From Bacteroidales bacterium (GTDB lineage Bacteria; Bacteroidota; Bacteroidia; Bacteroidales; UBA932), in assembly GCA_017620335.1 (NCBI GenBank), contig JAFZQO010000043.1, forward strand, positions 77,653 through 133,150: a stretch of 55,498 nt of DNA. Reading direction: 5' to 3'. Shown one piece after another: positions 1 to 8,900 of the stretch (the first letter of the stretch is position 1; each line of letters begins with the position of its first letter). Below the pieces are notes generated by a model. That model did no database searches. It had not been told where the DNA came from and worked only from the letters and a program-made list of their open reading frames with translations. Position numbers and translations under genes: made by a program.

Positions 1-1
1 G

Positions 2-265
2 ATTCCGGCGGGGGAGACGGGCTGCTATTTCGGAGAGGTCTATTACATGGGCTCCTGTATACTTGGACGATATGGGAATGCGTCCATCGAGTTCTCGGAC
101 GGCTCAAGTATCGAGTATACAAAAAGTGGCGGGGGCGTCACCTTTGACGGGCAAGTAGGAAACCTGCTGTTTGAAAGTAACTATACGGCGAGGGAGGTGG
201 ATGGGAAGTACCACCTTTTGACAAAAATCACTGAACAGATGCATGAGGCAGCCATGAAGCCGTAA
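2..265 (+). CDS. C-terminal part of a small secreted/lipoprotein (5' end outside window)
   Basis: An open frame runs in from the left edge without a start and ends at TAA 263-265, leaving about 87 residues. I do not recognise a named family. The tail resembles the product of 3593-4036: both have a 'F-x-DG-(x)2-(I/L)EY' strand (here EFSDGSSIEY), a short linker, a Tyr-containing strand and a closing 'ITxxxH' stretch. This suggests two paralogous lipoproteins flanking the TonB receptor/DUF4249 pair. An internal ATG at 47 is probably not the start, because the same frame is open and protein-like before it. Function is unknown. Confidence 0.55.
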   Translation: MPAGETGCYFGEVYYMGSCILGRYGNASIEFSDGSSIEYTKSGGGVTFDGQVGNLLFESNYTAREVDGKYHLLTKITEQMHEAAMKP

Positions 266-292
266 TGCTTAGTGAATGAATAATTTGTGGGA

Positions 293-2521
293 ATGAAACT
301 GTATTGTGTCGCAATCGCGGCGATGATGGTGGCGGGGATGGCTGCGACGCCGTGGGCCGCGGGGCAGGAGCCCCGCAGGCAGGGCGTCGCGGCGGCGCAG
401 ACGCCGGAACTGCTGGATACGTTGGCGGCGGCGCGCGTGTCGGCGGACCGGCTGCGTACCGCGATGCGGACGCAGACGGGCCTGACACGCCTGGACGCCG
501 CCGACCTGAAGGGCGGCTTTGCAGCTTTCAGCACCCCCGACCTCATCAAGACGCTCCAGTTGCTGCCCGGTGTAGCCTCGGGCACGGAACTGATGTCCGG
601 TCTCTTCGTCCACGGAGGCACAGGCGGCGACAATCTTTTCCTGCTGGATGGTTGCTCCATTTACAATACCAGTCACCTGATCGGGCTGTTCTCTGCGTTC
701 AACGTTGACGTCGTGGACGGGGTGGATTTCTACAAGAGCGGCTTCCCGGCCAGGTACGGAGGCCGCCTGTCGTCGGTGGTGGACATCACCACCCGCGACG
801 GCGACCTGTACGACTGGCACGGGGCCTTCTCGCTCGGCCTCATCGACGGCCGCCTGCAGTTCGAGGGCCCGCTGGTGCGGGGCCGCACCTCGCTGCAGTT
901 CGGCCTGCGCAGGACCTGGAATGAGACCGTCACTGTCCCGGCGCTGGCTTATTACAACCACATGAACGGACAACAGGGGGAAAAGCTCCGTGGGGGCTAC
1001 TCTTTCTGGGACCTCAATTTGGGCTTGACCCACCATGTCTCGAACCGGGACGTATTGCGTCTGAGATTCTTCAACGGCATGGACCGCTTGCATATCGGAT
1101 TTGACGAACTCAGCGCCGACAGGGACCGTGAGACGCATGAGATCCTCCATTCCGGTTACGATGTCCTCGACGGGGTCATGGCCTGGGGCTCCACCACCGC
1201 CGGCCTGATGTGGAACCATACCTTTTCCGACAAGCTTGCTTCCCGCGCGGGACTTTATTATTCGTATAATATCTCGAAGGTGAAGTTCGGCACACGCTTC
1301 TGGTCCTGGGAAGACAATATGGACAACTATATGTGCGCGGAGGAGTCCGACCTTTCGGGCATCCACGGGCTGCGCGCCGCGGCCGATTTCGACTGGGAAC
1401 CGTCTCCGAAGCATCACATCCGCTTCGGGGCGTCGTGGGAGCACCACGTCTATCTCCCCGACCGCTCGCTGCGCCAGTGGGCGGAGATGGGGAAGAAGAC
1501 CGAGGAGTACTCAAACTGGGCCGTCGGCAACCGCTACAGCGGCGAGGAGCCGGCGCTCTACATCGAGGATGAGATGGAGCTTCTGCCGGCGCTGAGCATC
1601 AACGTGGGGGTGCGCGCGGCGCTTTTCCTCGTGGGAGGAAAAGCCTACGCGCTGCCCGAGCCGCGTTTCTCCGTCCGCTACGATCTTTCCGACGCCGTGG
1701 CACTGAAGGCTTCGTACGTGTGGATGGACCAGTTCGAGCACCGGCTGCAGACCACGTACGTGGACCTGCCGACCTACCTGTGGCTGCCCACGACGGCCAG
1801 CATCCGCCCGATGCATTCGCAACAGGCGGCCGCCGGCGTCTATTCGCGTCTGCCGCACGGAATGCACCTCGACGTCGAGGGCTTCTGGAAGACCCTTGAC
1901 TATATCTATGAGTATGCGGGCCCTTCGGCCGTCTATCCGCCGATTGACCGCTGGGAGTCTTCGTTCACCGAAGGGCAGGGGCGTGCCTACGGGGCCGAGT
2001 TGTCGTTCGGATGGGAAGGGGAGAAGACCGATGTCGACGTGGCGTACACGCTGTCCTGGTCCGAACGCTACTTCGCGGAGTTCAGCGACAGGTGGTTCCG
2101 CGACCGCAACGACAACCGCCACAAGTTCAACGTCACCGCCACCCACAGGTTCAGCAAGCGTTTCGAGCTGTACGGCGGGTGGGTCTACCATTCCGGAAGC
2201 CACATGACAGTAGAGACCCAGGGAAGGTACCAGGGATCGTATGAGTCGTTTGACGGGCGTATCCTACACCAATACGAGCGGGTATCCACCGGTCCTAACA
2301 ATATCACGCTTCCGGACTACCACCGCCTCGACCTTGGCATGAACTTCATCAAGCAGCGTCGCGACGGAAAGATAAGGACCTGGAACTTCAGCGTTTACAA
2401 TGCTTATTGCAGGATCAACGCCATCTATGCCGATATAGAGGTCGAGGACGGGAAATACGTGGGCAAGTACTACGGCCTCATCCCCATCATCCCGACATTC
2501 AGTTACACATTGAAATTCTGA
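293..2521 (+). CDS. TonB-dependent outer-membrane receptor
   Basis: The product is about 742 residues. A signal peptide (hydrophobic residues 4-22) is followed by a plug domain at roughly 85-190. The plug holds 'LLPGV', 'VHGGTGGDNLFLLDG' and 'SGFPARYGGRLSSVVDI', all typical of TonB receptor plugs. The rest is alternating aromatic beta-barrel strands ending in 'FSYTLKF', a C-terminal Phe as in outer-membrane barrels. The usual N-terminal carboxypeptidase-like domain of Bacteroidota receptors is absent or very short. I chose ATG 293 over GTG 287 because it gives a clean signal peptide. The stop is 3 nt before a DUF4249 lipoprotein gene, so the two are probably one operon and one uptake complex. 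The substrate is unknown. Confidence 0.9.
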   Translation: MKLYCVAIAAMMVAGMAATPWAAGQEPRRQGVAAAQTPELLDTLAAARVSADRLRTAMRTQTGLTRLDAADLKGGFAAFSTPDLIKTLQLLPGVASGTELMSGLFVHGGTGGDNLFLLDGCSIYNTSHLIGLFSAFNVDVVDGVDFYKSGFPARYGGRLSSVVDITTRDGDLYDWHGAFSLGLIDGRLQFEGPLVRGRTSLQFGLRRTWNETVTVPALAYYNHMNGQQGEKLRGGYSFWDLNLGLTHHVSNRDVLRLRFFNGMDRLHIGFDELSADRDRETHEILHSGYDVLDGVMAWGSTTAGLMWNHTFSDKLASRAGLYYSYNISKVKFGTRFWSWEDNMDNYMCAEESDLSGIHGLRAAADFDWEPSPKHHIRFGASWEHHVYLPDRSLRQWAEMGKKTEEYSNWAVGNRYSGEEPALYIEDEMELLPALSINVGVRAALFLVGGKAYALPEPRFSVRYDLSDAVALKASYVWMDQFEHRLQTTYVDLPTYLWLPTTASIRPMHSQQAAAGVYSRLPHGMHLDVEGFWKTLDYIYEYAGPSAVYPPIDRWESSFTEGQGRAYGAELSFGWEGEKTDVDVAYTLSWSERYFAEFSDRWFRDRNDNRHKFNVTATHRFSKRFELYGGWVYHSGSHMTVETQGRYQGSYESFDGRILHQYERVSTGPNNITLPDYHRLDLGMNFIKQRRDGKIRTWNFSVYNAYCRINAIYADIEVEDGKYVGKYYGLIPIIPTFSYTLKF

Positions 2522-2524
2522 GCC

Positions 2525-3574
2525 ATGAGAAGGGTATTCGCCATAATAGCATCGTGTATCGCGCTGGCAGCCTGCGAGCGCTCATTCGACATATCCAAAC
2601 AGGTGGGGGAGAGCACCTTATGGATGACTTTCATTCCTTCCAACGACTATGACACGACATATTTCATCCTTCAGGCTACAACTCCGCTGGTCGGGGCCAC
2701 GAATCCTGTCAGGACCTCCGGCGAATCCGTCGAAGTGAAGGTGAACGGGCAGACGCTGAGGATGGATAAGAGCGACCGCTCCGTGCCGGACCGGATGCAG
2801 TTCTATGCGACTGACCATGTGTTCGTGCCCGGGGACAGGGTGGAGGTGGCGGCGACCGTGCCGGGAACGGGCTCGGCCGACGCATCCTGCGTCGTCCCCG
2901 AGCCGTTCCCGGCCTTCAGCTGGACCGCCAGGCTGGTTAAGAGGTCCGAGGGTGGCCAGGCACTTTTCGTGGACATCGACTATTCCGACCCTGCTGACGG
3001 CGCCGGGTATTACGGGGCGGCGGTCTGCCAGTACACCGAGCAGGACAACCAGTGGCTGGAGACAGATCCCGAGACCGGCGAGAGCTACTTGGGCGAGATC
3101 ATCCATTCCTCCCATACGGGATTCCTTTCCCCGTGCCCAATGTCGGACGCGGAAGGCCTGTCGGCAGCCAGTGAGAATCCTGTAACCGTAATACCGAGTT
3201 ATTATAATACCTTGTCAAGCAACGGTTCCAGGCAGTCCGTCCAGATCTGGAGCGATGTGTCCACCCCCACCCTAGCGGACGGGCGGAGGCGTATGACCTT
3301 CGCCTCTGTCTGCTATGAACAGCCCTCCGGCCGCAGGGAGTACAGCAGGGGCTGGTCCGAGAGCCGCTACAAATACCGCCTCGTTCTCTACCGCTTCTCC
3401 GAGAGCTACTACAACTATCTGAAAGCCAGATACAATAACAACAGTGACGAATTCTCGTCCATGGGCCTGGCGCCCGCCTCGTTCGTGTACACGAACGTCC
3501 GCGGCGGCGCCGGCGTCTGCGGCGCCTACACCGTCATCTCCTCCGACTGGATAGAGCTGGACAGATCGAACTAA
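2525..3574 (+). CDS. DUF4249-type lipoprotein, partner of the TonB receptor
   Basis: This is a 349-residue protein with a lipoprotein signal: 'ALAAC' places the lipidated Cys at residue 17. Its first mature strands, the proline-rich 'VPEPFPAF' segment and the long Tyr/Ser-rich C-terminal half fit the Bacteroidota DUF4249 family. That family is normally encoded directly after a TonB-dependent receptor without its own SusD. It starts 3 nt after the receptor stop, which supports co-translation. By analogy it would be a surface-exposed accessory lipoprotein for substrate capture. The family call rests on context and general resemblance; no catalytic motif is visible. Confidence 0.75.
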   Translation: MRRVFAIIASCIALAACERSFDISKQVGESTLWMTFIPSNDYDTTYFILQATTPLVGATNPVRTSGESVEVKVNGQTLRMDKSDRSVPDRMQFYATDHVFVPGDRVEVAATVPGTGSADASCVVPEPFPAFSWTARLVKRSEGGQALFVDIDYSDPADGAGYYGAAVCQYTEQDNQWLETDPETGESYLGEIIHSSHTGFLSPCPMSDAEGLSAASENPVTVIPSYYNTLSSNGSRQSVQIWSDVSTPTLADGRRRMTFASVCYEQPSGRREYSRGWSESRYKYRLVLYRFSESYYNYLKARYNNNSDEFSSMGLAPASFVYTNVRGGAGVCGAYTVISSDWIELDRSN

Positions 3575-3592
3575 CTGTTTATTTTCTTGACT

Positions 3593-4036
3593 ATGAAAAA
3601 GATAAATATGCGTCGGGCAACCCTCTTGCTTTCGTTTCTGATGTCGCTATCCCTTTTCTGCGGATGCAAAAAGGATATCGATCCGGATTTCTTTTGCACG
3701 ATGGTTTTCGAGAACCGTACCGGTCGTTCCCTGAACGTCACGATGTCGCATTATCCCCACCTGAACTCGGATGAGGCTGTCCTGTTCTCTTTGGATATCG
3801 TCGCGGGGGCTTCTGCGTCCGGGAAGATTACGGAACACGCCTTGTATGAACTGTCCACATGCACGGTCAGGTTTGATGACGGGAAAAAGCTTGAGTATCA
3901 CCGTGAAAGGAATGGAGAGATCGCCGATCCTTCCAACCCGTTGAATCCCCTGGCATATGAATTCAAGAAGATAGACGACGTGGAAGGCTCCCTTACATTC
4001 TTCATCACCGACGCCCACTATCTGCAGGGCGAATGA
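3593..4036 (+). CDS. Small lipoprotein of unknown function
   Basis: The product has 147 residues from ATG 3593. A TTG at 3587 is a possible but less likely start. The N-terminus is a lipoprotein signal with 'LFCGC' as lipobox, then Lys-Lys-Asp, which suggests outer-membrane sorting. The mature part is short and beta-rich and includes 'FENRTGRSLNVTM', reminiscent of small immunoglobulin-like folds, and 'RFDDGKKLEYHRE'. Its C-terminal half parallels the truncated gene at the left edge. It lies 18 nt after the DUF4249 gene, so it is probably the last gene of that operon. I do not recognise a named family. Confidence 0.7.
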   Translation: MKKINMRRATLLLSFLMSLSLFCGCKKDIDPDFFCTMVFENRTGRSLNVTMSHYPHLNSDEAVLFSLDIVAGASASGKITEHALYELSTCTVRFDDGKKLEYHRERNGEIADPSNPLNPLAYEFKKIDDVEGSLTFFITDAHYLQGE

Positions 4037-4146
4037 CCTTGTTGTCCTTTCTCTTATCTCCTGTCTTTCAGCTCCATATGTCTCATTTCATTCCGGTTTG
4101 CCCCGGAATCTTTTCTCCCGGCATCATCGTTCTCTCCAGATTAGGT

Positions 4147-4309
4147 GCGGTAGGTGGAAGGCACAACTGTGGTAGGTGGAAATCACCATCCTGGACTTAC
4201 CGCGCAAAACGGCATTCTACCAGCAAAATCGCGGTAGGTGGGATCCCTTTTATTCCACCTACCGCATCTCGCATTTCCATCTACCGCGCTAGTGCTTTCC
4301 ACCTACCGC
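4147..4309. repeat. 22-bp-period array of the 13-mer GCGGTAGGTGGAA in both orientations
   Basis: Clear copies of GCGGTAGGTGGAA start at 4147, 4169 and 4231 on the + strand. Clear reverse-complement copies (TTCCACCTACCGC) start at 4253, 4275 and 4297. Weaker reverse copies sit near 4191 and 4212. Starts are close to 22 bp apart (exactly 22 in the last three), about two helical turns, so all units face the same side of the helix. The array lies between the 3' ends of two convergent genes. It overlaps no credible gene. Confidence 0.8.
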
Positions 4310-4366
4310 ACCCGTAACGCCACATATCGCTCCCACCCACAGGTTGAGACGGGAAATGCCCGCGCA

Positions 4367-4499
4367 AGGCCTGGGAAAAGCGATTCCGGGCCCGAATAGG
4401 GGGTTATGTGGGCGATTGGGCCTGGGAAAGAGGTTTTCGGGCCCGAATAGGGGGTAATGTGGGCGATTGGGCCTGGGAAAAGCGATTCCGGGCCCGAAC
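4367..4499. repeat. 51-bp tandem repeat, about 2.6 copies, GGGCC...GGGCCC core
   Basis: Units start at 4367, 4418 and 4469, an exact 51-bp period. Each unit opens with (G/A)GGCCTGGGAAA and has TTC(C)GGGCCCGAA about 18 nt later, so every unit contains an inverted GGGCC/GGCCC core. The rest of the unit, from GAATAGGGGGT to GGGCGATT, is nearly identical between copies. The array sits just downstream of the tsaB stop. A related array with the same 51-bp period lies downstream of pnp at 54312-54440. Confidence 0.85.
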
Positions 4500-4532
4500 A
4501 AGGAGGCCGGGGGCAAAGGAGAGAGGGGGATC

Positions 4533-5336
4533 TCAGAAGAGCTTCCTGCGGGGGACGGTGGCGATGAATTCCTTGAGGTAGAAGGGCTCGAAGTAGGCGG
4601 TGTCCTCGAAGCGGCGGGCGGCGAGGGCGGTGAAGGCGGGCCGGAGCATCGCGGAGGCCTTGGGGCAGCACTGGGCGAAGTGTGCATTGGGGTGGGCGAG
4701 GGGCTCGCGGCATTTGCCGGCGCCGTCGCCGATGAACAGCACCGGCCCTTCGGCCAGAAGGTCGGCGAAGGAGGCCCCGGCGGGGAGGCCGGCGGTGGAG
4801 TTGGCGGCAGGGGAGTCCGGAACGTCAACGAGGGGGGAAGGACCCTTGGCAAGGAAATCCGGGGAGCCTGCAAGGGGCTGGGAAAGGGATTCGACGACCT
4901 GGGGACGGGTCTCGGTGAGCTGGCGGCCGTCGGGGGTGAAGACGGCGGTGTACACCTCCATGCGGCGGGCGTCGACCATGGGGACGACGTAGCGGCAGCC
5001 GGAGGGCAGCAGACCCTCGTCGGCGGCCTGGTACACCAGGGTGTCCAGGGTGCCGACGGCGATCAGCGGGATGCCCGCGCCGAAGCACAGGCCCTTGGCC
5101 GTTGAAACGCCCACGCGAAGGCCCGTGTACGAGCCGGGGCCTTTGCTGACGCAGACGGCGTCGCAGTCGCGCACGGCCAGGCCGTTCTCGTCAAGCATCC
5201 GCTTGACGAACGGCGCCGTGAGCGACGCCTGCGCCCGCGGCGTTTCGCTCTCAACATACGAAACGATGCGTCCGTCTTCGGCGAGCGCCGTCGAGCAGAG
5301 TGCCGTGGAAGTCTCTATGAGAATGATGCGAGCCAT
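4533..5336 (-). CDS. tsaB: TsaB (YeaZ), tRNA t6A37 biosynthesis
   Basis: TsaB is the scaffold subunit that works with TsaD and TsaE to make threonylcarbamoyladenosine at A37 of ANN-decoding tRNAs in the cytoplasm. The 267-residue product has the ASKHA-fold start 'IILIETST' (residues 4-11), the family signature 'GPGSYTGLRVG' (66-76) and the C-terminal 'PFYLKEFIATVP' typical of Bacteroidota TsaB. It is longer than usual (about 230) because of a Pro/Ala/Gly-rich stretch around residues 145-180 before 'FIGDGAGK'. It lies 3 nt after cvpA in the same orientation, so it is probably in one operon. Confidence 0.93.
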   Translation of the reverse strand: MARIILIETSTALCSTALAEDGRIVSYVESETPRAQASLTAPFVKRMLDENGLAVRDCDAVCVSKGPGSYTGLRVGVSTAKGLCFGAGIPLIAVGTLDTLVYQAADEGLLPSGCRYVVPMVDARRMEVYTAVFTPDGRQLTETRPQVVESLSQPLAGSPDFLAKGPSPLVDVPDSPAANSTAGLPAGASFADLLAEGPVLFIGDGAGKCREPLAHPNAHFAQCCPKASAMLRPAFTALAARRFEDTAYFEPFYLKEFIATVPRRKLF

Positions 5337-5339
5337 GTC

Positions 5340-5834
5340 TTACTGTTTGAGCAACAATTCCTTGAGATAAGGGAATACCATGTATGCTATATCCCTGATC
5401 GGACCATACAATACCGCCTTGTCCAGGATGGCCTCATCCACGAATCCAAACTTGACATTAAGGGTGTCGAAGAGTATGATGCCTATCCCGATGAACAGTC
5501 CGGCTATGAGCAGGGCGAACACCAAACCGAGCAGGCGGTCCAGCCAGCCGAGCATGACCAGCTTTGTCAGGCCAGTCAGGATCTTGCCCAGCACGAACAG
5601 AACCAGCACGACCGCAATCATTATCACGGCGAAGCTGATGACGTGCAGGACGGTCTCGGACACTTCCATATAAGGCTTGAGCCACTCTCCCACGACGTTG
5701 GAAAACTTGAATGCCAGCCATGCGCCGAGTACAAGCGAAACCAGCGCCACGACCTGCTCTATGAAGCCGTTCTTGATCCCGCTGATAACGGCGGGAAGGA
5801 AGCATATCAGAATAATGATGTCGGGCGTGCTCAT
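5340..5834 (-). CDS. cvpA: CvpA family inner-membrane protein
   Basis: The 164-residue product has four hydrophobic helices: about 5-22, 28-45, 62-85 and 100-125. Typical CvpA features are the 'DIIILICFLPAVISGIKNGF' opening, the Gly-rich second helix, and 'GWLDRLLGLVFALLIAGL' (residues 94-111). CvpA proteins are membrane proteins linked to colicin V production and envelope stress; their biochemical role is unsettled. The gene is divergent from ileS, with only 93 bp between starts, and is followed 3 nt later by tsaB. Confidence 0.85.
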   Translation of the reverse strand: MSTPDIIILICFLPAVISGIKNGFIEQVVALVSLVLGAWLAFKFSNVVGEWLKPYMEVSETVLHVISFAVIMIAVVLVLFVLGKILTGLTKLVMLGWLDRLLGLVFALLIAGLFIGIGIILFDTLNVKFGFVDEAILDKAVLYGPIRDIAYMVFPYLKELLLKQ

Positions 5835-5837
5835 TGT

Positions 5838-5869
5838 TTTGTTAAAAACGCTTGAAATGTTTATCTTTG
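5838..5869 (+). promoter_or_regulatory. Promoter of ileS-dksA-lspA
   Basis: TTTG at 5838-5841 and TATCTTTG at 5862-5869 are separated by 20 nt, matching the Bacteroidota consensus TTTG-N19/20-TAnnTTTG. Transcription would begin near 5875, about 50 nt before the ileS ATG. Confidence 0.8.
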
Positions 5870-5927
5870 CAGACTATAAAACAGACAGTCGCCGGACGTA
5901 GTCCGGATGCAAAAATAGGCAAAAAAT

Positions 5928-8900
5928 ATGACATTCAAAGAGTATAAGGGCTTGGATCTGGTCTCGGTCGGGAACGGAACCCTGGAGAGATGGAAGAAGG
6001 ACCGCGCGTTCGAGCGTTCGCTCGAGCTCCGCGAAGGCGCTCCGGAGTTCATTTTCTTCGAGGGACCCCCGTCCGCGAACGGCATGCCGGGCATCCACCA
6101 CGTGATGGCCCGCTCCATCAAGGACGCGATCTGCCGCTATAAGACTCAGGCAGGCTTCAGGGTGGAGCGCCGCGCCGGCTGGGACACCCACGGACTCCCG
6201 GTGGAGCTCGGCGTCGAGAAGAAGCTCGGCATCACCAAGGAGGATATCGGCACGAAGATCAGCGTGGCCGATTACAACGACGCCTGCCGCAAGGAAGTCA
6301 TGAAATATACCGCCGAGTGGCGCAACCTCACCGAGCGTATCGGATACTGGGTCGACATGGACGACCCCTACATCACCTACGACAACCGCTACATCGAGAC
6401 CCTCTGGTACCTGCTCAAGGACATCTATCAGAAGGGATACCTCTATAAAGGCAAATCCATCCAGCCGTATTCGCCCGCGGCGGGCACCGGCCTCAGCTCG
6501 CACGAGCTGAACCAGCCGGGCTGCTACCGCGACGTCAAGGACACCACCGCCGCGGTGCAGTTCGAGGTCATCCGCGATGAACGCTCCGAGTCCCTCTTCG
6601 AGGGGGAGCTCCCGCTCTATATCCTCGCCTGGACCACGACTCCCTGGACCCTTCCTTCCAACACGGCCCTCTGCGTGGGTCCGAACATCGACTACGTCAG
6701 GGTACGTTCCTTCAACCCTTATTCCGGCAAGGAAGCCGTCTATATCCTGGCCAAGGCCCTTGTGAACGCCTGGTTCAACGCCAAGGCCGCCGGGCTCCCG
6801 CTGGACGCGTATAAGCCCGGCGACAAGCTCGTTCCTTACGAGGTCCTTCCCGGAGAGTATAAAGGTTCCGACCTGCTCGAGATCCGTTACAACCAGCTGA
6901 TTCCGTGGTTCATCCCGGATGAGGGAGCATTCCGCGTCATCCCCGGCGACTATGTCACCACCGAGGACGGTACGGGCATCGTCCATATCGCTCCGACCTT
7001 CGGTGCGGACGACATGAAGGTGGGCAAGGCTGCGGGCGTCCCCCCGCTGATGGTCATCGACCGCAACGGAGACCCCCAGGCCCAGGTGGACTACCAGGGC
7101 CGCTTCTACCGCATCGAGGACCTCGATCCGAAGTTCGTCGAGGAGCGAGTGAACCCTTCCTATTCGCCCTGGTCCGGCCGTTTCGTCAAGAACGCATATG
7201 ACCCGAACCTCGGTCCCGACGACCCCACCCTCGACATCGACCTCAGCGTTATGCTCAAGTCCGAGGGCAAGGCTTTCAAGATCGAGAAGCACGTCCATAC
7301 ATATCCCCACTGCTGGCGCACCGACAAGCCGGTCCTTTATTATCCGCTGAACTCCTGGTTCATCAAGGCCACGGCCGTGCGCGAGCAGATGATGGCCCTG
7401 AACGAGCAGATCATGTGGAAGCCCGAGGCCACCGGCACCGGCCGTTTCGGCAAATGGTTGGAGAACATCCAGGACTGGAACCTCTCCCGCAGCCGCTACT
7501 GGGGCACCCCGCTGCCCATCTGGCGCACCGAGGACGGGAAGGAAGAGAAATGCATCGGCTCCGTGAAGGAGCTCTATGCCGAGATAGAGAAGGCCGTCAA
7601 GGCCGGCATCATGGCCTCCAACCCTCTGGCCGACAAGGGCTTCGACCCTGAGGACATGAGCCTTGAGAACTACAATAAGATCGACCTGCACAGGCCTTAC
7701 GTGGACGAGATTTTCCTCGTCAGCGACAGCGGCCGGAAGATGGTCCGCGAGAGCGACCTCATAGACGTGTGGTTCGACTCCGGCTCGATGCCGTACGCGC
7801 AGGAGGGCCTGCGCGCCCTCGGCAGCGGGAAGTTCGGCCGTACGGCCGACTTCATCGCCGAGGGCGTCGACCAGACCCGCGGCTGGTTCTACACCCTGCA
7901 CGCCATCCACACGATGGTCAGCGGCACCCCCGCCTTCAAGCGCGTGATCTCCAACGGTCTGGTCCTCGACAAGAAGGGTGACAAGATGTCCAAGCGCCTT
8001 GGCAACGCCGTCGATCCCTTCAAGGCCCTCGACACCTACGGCCCCGACGCCCTGCGCTGGTACATGCTCACCAACGCCCAGCCCTGGGACAACCTCAAGT
8101 TTGACGAGGCCGGCGTGGTGGAGGTCAGCCGCAAGTTCTTCGGCACGCTTTACAACTGCTATTCGATGTTCGCGCTTTACGCCAACATCGACAGGTTCGA
8201 CATCGACGCTCCGCAGGTCCCTTATTCGGAGCGTCCGGAGTTCGACAAATGGATCATCAGCCGCCTGAACACCTTGGTCAAGGGCGTCATTTCGGCGTAT
8301 GAGGATTACGATATCACGCTTGCAGGCCGCCTGGTGCAGGATTTCGTCATCGACGACCTCTCCAATTGGTACATCCGCCTGAACAAGAAGCGCCTCTGGG
8401 GCTCCGGCCTTGCTTCGGACAAGCTCGCGGCCTACCAGACCCTTTACGAGGTGCTGAAGGACGTGGCCCTGCTCGCCGCCCCGATCGCGCCTTTCTATAT
8501 GGACAATCTCTGGGTTGACCTCGTTCCCGGCACTGACAGCGTACACTACCAGCCGATGCCGGTGAGCGACGCCTCGCTCATCGACACCGCCCTTGAGGAG
8601 AGGATGGCGCTCGCGCAGCAGGCTTCGTCCATGGTGCTCGCCCTTCGCAAGAAGGCCGGCATCAATGTCCGCAAGCCGCTCGCGCGCCTGCTCATCCCCG
8701 TCATCAGCGACTCCGTAAAGGAGAACCTCGAGCAGGTGAAGGGTATCCTCCTGACTGAGGTCAATGTCAAGGAGGTGCAGTTCATCCAGGATACCACCGG
8801 TATCATCACCAAGCGTATCAAGCCCAATTTCAAGACCTTGGGCAAGGTTTACGGCAAGCAGATGAAGGAGATCGCCGCAGCGTTCGGCGGGCTTTCCCAG

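Noticed and set aside
4147-4309. Possibility that the 22-bp-spaced array is a CRISPR
   Set aside because: The 13-bp units occur in both orientations, spacers are only about 9 bp and no cas gene is present.
4033-4317. A 94-codon + strand frame after the small lipoprotein gene
   Set aside because: It consists mostly of translated 22-bp array units, with no start context and no family resemblance.
4289-4873. Minus-strand frames reading 17-residue repeats (FGPGIAFPRPNR type) through the 51-bp array
   Set aside because: The periodicity is that of the DNA repeat. The frames overlap the end of tsaB, and two different frames are open equally well.
5874-8546. An 890-codon open frame antisense to ileS, and similar long antisense frames opposite the susC/susD, purA and purB genes
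   Set aside because: The GC-rich codon use of the real genes leaves the opposite strand open. The translations are Val/Gly/Asp/Arg-rich without recognisable motifs, and they lie wholly opposite well-identified genes.
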